A stretch of 17,038 bases of DNA from JASFUX01 sp050050115. GTDB lineage: Bacteria; Pseudomonadota; Alphaproteobacteria; Caulobacterales; Maricaulaceae. Each line of letters starts with the position of its first letter. The stretch's first letter is position 1. This document shows, one piece after another, positions 14,453 through 17,038 of the stretch. The position numbers and the translations under genes are program-made. The stretch lies in NCBI GenBank assembly GCA_050050115.1, contig JASFUX010000037.1:1-17038 (forward strand), read 5' to 3'. Under the pieces are notes generated by a model that worked only from the letters and a program-made list of their open reading frames with translations, made no database searches and was not told the DNA's origin.

Positions 14453-15952
14453 CTATTCCTCAAGGCCCAGCTTCTGCTTGAGCAGCTCGTTGACGACTTG
14501 CGGATTGGCCTTGCCGCCCGAGGCCTTCATCGCCTGGCCGACGAACCAGCCCAGGGTCTTGGGCTTTTCCTTCACCTGGGCGACCTGTTCGGGGTTCGCT
14601 TCGATGATCTGGTTCAAGATCACCTCGATCGCGCCGGTGTCGGTGACCTGTTTGAGCCCCTCGCGCTCGACGATGGTCTCGGGGTCTTCGCCAGTCTCGA
14701 ACATCTTGGCGAACACGTCCTTGGCGATGCGGCCGGAGATCGTCTTGTCGTCGATGAGATCGATCAGCTTGCCGAGGTTCTCCGCCGTGATCGGGCTTTG
14801 GGAAAGCTCCAGACTCGCCTTGTTCAAGGCGCCGAACAGCTCCTGGCTCACCCAGTTCGCCGACAGCTTCGGATTGCGGCCAAGCGCCACCTCTTCGTAG
14901 AAGTCCGCCCGCTCCTTGTCGGCGGTGAGCACCCCGGCGTCGTAGTCCGACAGGCCGAGCGCTTCGATGAAGCGCGCGCGCTTTTCGTCCGGCAGCTCGG
15001 GCAGCGTGGCTTCGATCTCTTTGATCCAGGCCGGATCGAGTTCGAGCGGCAGAAGATCAGGGTCGGGGAAGTAGCGGTAGTCGTGCGCCTCTTCTTTCGA
15101 GCGCATCGCTCGGGTCTCACCCTTGGCGACGTCGAACAGCCGCGTTTCCTGGTCGATCTCGCCGCCGCCTTCGAGAATGCCGATCTGCCGGCGCGCTTCG
15201 GCTTCGACCGCCATGGCGACGTAGCGCTGAGAGTTGACGTTCTTGATTTCGCAGCGCGTGCCGAGCACCGAAAAGTCGTCGTTCTCGCGAAACTTCTCGT
15301 AGTCGCCCGGGCGGCAGACCGAGACGTTCACGTCGGCGCGCATCGAGCCCTGCTCCATGTTGCCGTCGCAAGTCCCTAGATAGCGCACGATCGCCCGCAG
15401 CTTGCGGACGTAGGCCGCCGCCTGGGCGGGACTGCGCATGTGCGGCTTGGAGACGATCTCCATCAGCGCCACGCCGGCGCGATTCAAATCGACGTAGGTC
15501 GACTTCGGATCGAGATCGTGGATCGACTTGCCGGCGTCCTGCTCAAGGTGCAGCCGCTCGATACCCACGGTGATGGTCTCGCCGTCTTCGAGTTCGACGT
15601 CTATCTCGCCTTCGCCGACGATCGGGTCCTTGTACTGAGAGATCTGATATCCCTGCGGCAGGTCGGGATAGAAGTAGTTCTTCCGATCAAATCGAGACCA
15701 GTTGTTGATCTTCGCCTTGAGGCCAAGCCCGGTGCGCACCGCCTGCTCGACGCAGAAGCGGTTGATCACCGGCAGCATCCCCGGCATCGCCGCGTCGACG
15801 AGGCTGACGTGGGCGTTGGGCGCGCCGCCGTATTCCGCGCTGGCGCCGGAAAACAGCTTGGATTTCGAGGCCACCTGGGCGTGAACCTCAAGTCCCACAA
15901 CGACTTCCCAGTCGCCGGTCTCGCCGGAGATCGTGTAGCGCGGCTCGGTCAT
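14453..15952 (-). CDS. gatB: Asp-tRNA(Asn)/Glu-tRNA(Gln) amidotransferase subunit B
   Basis: Subunit B of the GatCAB complex, which phosphorylates and amidates Glu-tRNA(Gln) (and Asp-tRNA(Asn)) using ammonia from GatA. At 499 aa from the ATG at 15952 it is full length. The catalytic cradle has WEVVVGLEVHAQ, NYFYPDLPQGYQISQY, LEQDAGKSIHD, SMRADVNVSVCRPG and CEIKNVNSQRY. HDYRYFPDPDLLPL leads into the helical linker, and a YqeY-like tail domain (GQAMKASGGKANPQVVNELL) contacts the tRNA. A TTG nine codons upstream could extend it, but the ATG is preferred; neither has a strong Shine-Dalgarno. GatC and GatA genes are not in the window. Confidence 0.97.
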   Translation of the reverse strand: MTEPRYTISGETGDWEVVVGLEVHAQVASKSKLFSGASAEYGGAPNAHVSLVDAAMPGMLPVINRFCVEQAVRTGLGLKAKINNWSRFDRKNYFYPDLPQGYQISQYKDPIVGEGEIDVELEDGETITVGIERLHLEQDAGKSIHDLDPKSTYVDLNRAGVALMEIVSKPHMRSPAQAAAYVRKLRAIVRYLGTCDGNMEQGSMRADVNVSVCRPGDYEKFRENDDFSVLGTRCEIKNVNSQRYVAMAVEAEARRQIGILEGGGEIDQETRLFDVAKGETRAMRSKEEAHDYRYFPDPDLLPLELDPAWIKEIEATLPELPDEKRARFIEALGLSDYDAGVLTADKERADFYEEVALGRNPKLSANWVSQELFGALNKASLELSQSPITAENLGKLIDLIDDKTISGRIAKDVFAKMFETGEDPETIVEREGLKQVTDTGAIEVILNQIIEANPEQVAQVKEKPKTLGWFVGQAMKASGGKANPQVVNELLKQKLGLEE

Positions 15953-16127
15953 ATGCTCTGTCGCAGTCTCTTCGTTCAAGGTCGGCGCGGAACCTAGCCC
16001 GGATCACGCGCCCTTAGAAGCGCCCGCGTCGCGGCTTCGGCACGAGCGCCGCGCCCGGCCATTCTACCGCGTGGACACGTCCTCGGGATTGGTCGCGGCC
16101 GGGCCGAACTTATCCCTCAGGGCCGAC

Positions 16128-16143
16128 CATGCTCGCGAGCATG
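16128..16143. repeat. 16-bp perfect palindrome CATGCTCGCGAGCATG
   Basis: A perfect inverted repeat between tatC and gatB. Related fragments (GCATGCTCG at 16162-16170 and GATGCTCGCG at 16184-16193) recur just beside it. There is no T-run, so it is not a typical terminator. It lies within the coding-like stretch after the tatC stop codon, and may simply reflect that sequence. Confidence 0.5.
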
Positions 16144-16193
16144 TGCTTGTCCATCTCGCGTGCATGCTCGGCCCGCTCGATCCGATGCTCGCG

Positions 16194-17038
16194 CTACTCG
16201 CCCGCCGCCATCGCCTCGGCGGCTTCTTCCTCTTCGCGACGCTTCTCGACGAGGCGAACCGACCAGATCGACAGCTCGTAGAGGCCCATGATCGCGATGC
16301 CGAGGATGATCTGGCTGATCGGGTCAGGCGGCGTGACGAAGGCGGCGAAAGCGAAGATGCCAACGATCGCGTACTTGCGGCCCTTCCGCAGCTGCTGCGC
16401 CGAGACCAGACCGGCCCGACCCGCAAACGACAGCACCACCGGCATCTGGAAGGAAAAGCCGAACGCCAGGATCAGCGTGGTCACGAGGCTGAGGTATTCG
16501 GAGACCTTCGGTAGGAGCTCGGTTCGAGGCTGACGGCCGTACTCGGCGAGCGCGGCGCTGACGTTCGCGGTGAGGCCCGTCAGATCGTCAGCGGAAAGCC
16601 CCGGGCACACCGCGCCTAACAAACCGGCCAGCGAACGTGCCTGGTCTGCGCTCAAGGCGGCGAGCTGCGGGCAGAGTTCGGCGACCCCCTCGACCTCGCT
16701 CAAGCTAAACGGCACGGCCCCAATCTCGGTTCTAAGACCGAAACGCATCACGAAAGGAAGTACGAAGAAGTAAACGAGCGCCGCGCCAAGCGCGAACAGC
16801 ACCGGCGACGCTATGAGGTACGGCAAGACCGTCGCACGCTCACGCTTGTAGAGCCCCGGCGCAATGAAGGCGTATGTCTGATATGCGACGACAGGAAACG
16901 CCAGGATGATCCCGCCAAAAAGCGAAAGCTTCAGGTAGACGAAAAACTGCTCGAGCGTATTGGTGAAAATGAGCCGGATATCGGTTGAGAATTCGCCGCG
17001 CACCTGCACCATCGCTTCGCCGAAAGGCGCGATGAGCA
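16194..17038 (-). CDS. tatC: Sec-independent (twin-arginine) translocase subunit TatC, N-terminus beyond the right edge
   Basis: Core receptor of the twin-arginine translocation system, exporting folded proteins across the inner membrane. The visible 280 codons lack only the first part of the protein, before LIAPFGEA. Family features seen are FVYLKLSLFGGIILAFPVVA, YQTYAFIAPGLYKRER (including the conserved FxxPGL), LPKVSEYLSLVTTLILAFG, FSFQMPVVL and FVTPPDPISQIILGIA. Counting from the Met at 17012, residues about 95-163 form an unusually long periplasmic loop between two membrane helices, including two cysteines (114 and 136). Most TatC proteins have only a short link before the LPKVSEYLS motif. 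The C-terminus is a charged EKRREEEEAAEAMAAGE tail. tatA and tatB presumably lie to the right. Confidence 0.95.
   Translation of the reverse strand, partial: LIAPFGEAMVQVRGEFSTDIRLIFTNTLEQFFVYLKLSLFGGIILAFPVVAYQTYAFIAPGLYKRERATVLPYLIASPVLFALGAALVYFFVLPFVMRFGLRTEIGAVPFSLSEVEGVAELCPQLAALSADQARSLAGLLGAVCPGLSADDLTGLTANVSAALAEYGRQPRTELLPKVSEYLSLVTTLILAFGFSFQMPVVLSFAGRAGLVSAQQLRKGRKYAIVGIFAFAAFVTPPDPISQIILGIAIMGLYELSIWSVRLVEKRREEEEAAEAMAAGE

Noticed and set aside
14387..15379. A 330-codon plus-strand open frame across gatB
   Set aside because: GatB on the opposite strand is unmistakable and full length; the plus frame is the usual high-GC antisense shadow.

Overview
The window is GC-rich chromosomal DNA from an alphaproteobacterium. 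The gene set (AST arginine catabolism with an M20 hydrolase, egtB-egtD, tatC, gatB, a Sel1-like protein, an RcnB-like secreted protein, a compact Wzz-like pair) suggests a Caulobacterales/Maricaulales (Hyphomonadaceae-like) relative. That placement is inference from gene content and family resemblance, not from a marker-gene tree. No wholly new system stands out. Most of the window is ordinary metabolic and housekeeping genes, with one small degraded island next to a tRNA gene.

Layout. 1-3697 (minus): a tightly coupled arginine succinyltransferase operon, M20 hydrolase -> astA -> astD, with overlapping stop/start codons; astD runs off the left edge. 3831-6055 (minus): egtB -> egtD, the first steps of ergothioneine synthesis, again joined by a TGATG overlap; egtB-like coding sequence extends upstream of its only ATG. 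6234-7184 (minus): an alpha/beta-hydrolase lipoprotein. 7367-7966 (plus): a DedA-family membrane protein. 8050-8142 (plus): tRNA-Ser(GCT).

8143-8843: low-GC foreign-looking DNA beside the tRNA, holding two small overlapping ORFs (38 and 110 codons, the second with about three membrane segments) and the C-terminal stump of a tyrosine-recombinase integrase. 8844-10356 (minus): a short Wzz-like polysaccharide co-polymerase followed by a BY-kinase-like ATPase-fold protein that has lost its P-loop. 10475-10849 (minus): a Sel1-like protein with a clear terminator. 11031-12011 (plus): an isopenicillin-N-synthase-family 2-oxoglutarate/Fe(II) oxygenase, convergent with a Nu-class-like glutathione S-transferase (12020-12751, minus). 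12942-13823 (plus): an exported RcnB-like protein with an extreme Arg/Asp/Asn repeat tract and a strong terminator.

13918-14400 (minus): PaaI-type thioesterase. 14453-15952 (minus): gatB. 16194 to the right edge (minus): tatC, with an unusual periplasmic-loop insertion and a coding-like stretch after its stop codon.

Functional links. The AST genes turn arginine into glutamate; the M20 hydrolase is well placed to act on N-succinylglutamate, the last intermediate. EgtD and EgtB make hercynine and then its sulfoxide conjugate; the lyase that completes ergothioneine is not in the window. The Wzz-like and ATPase-fold proteins probably act together on exported polysaccharide chain length.
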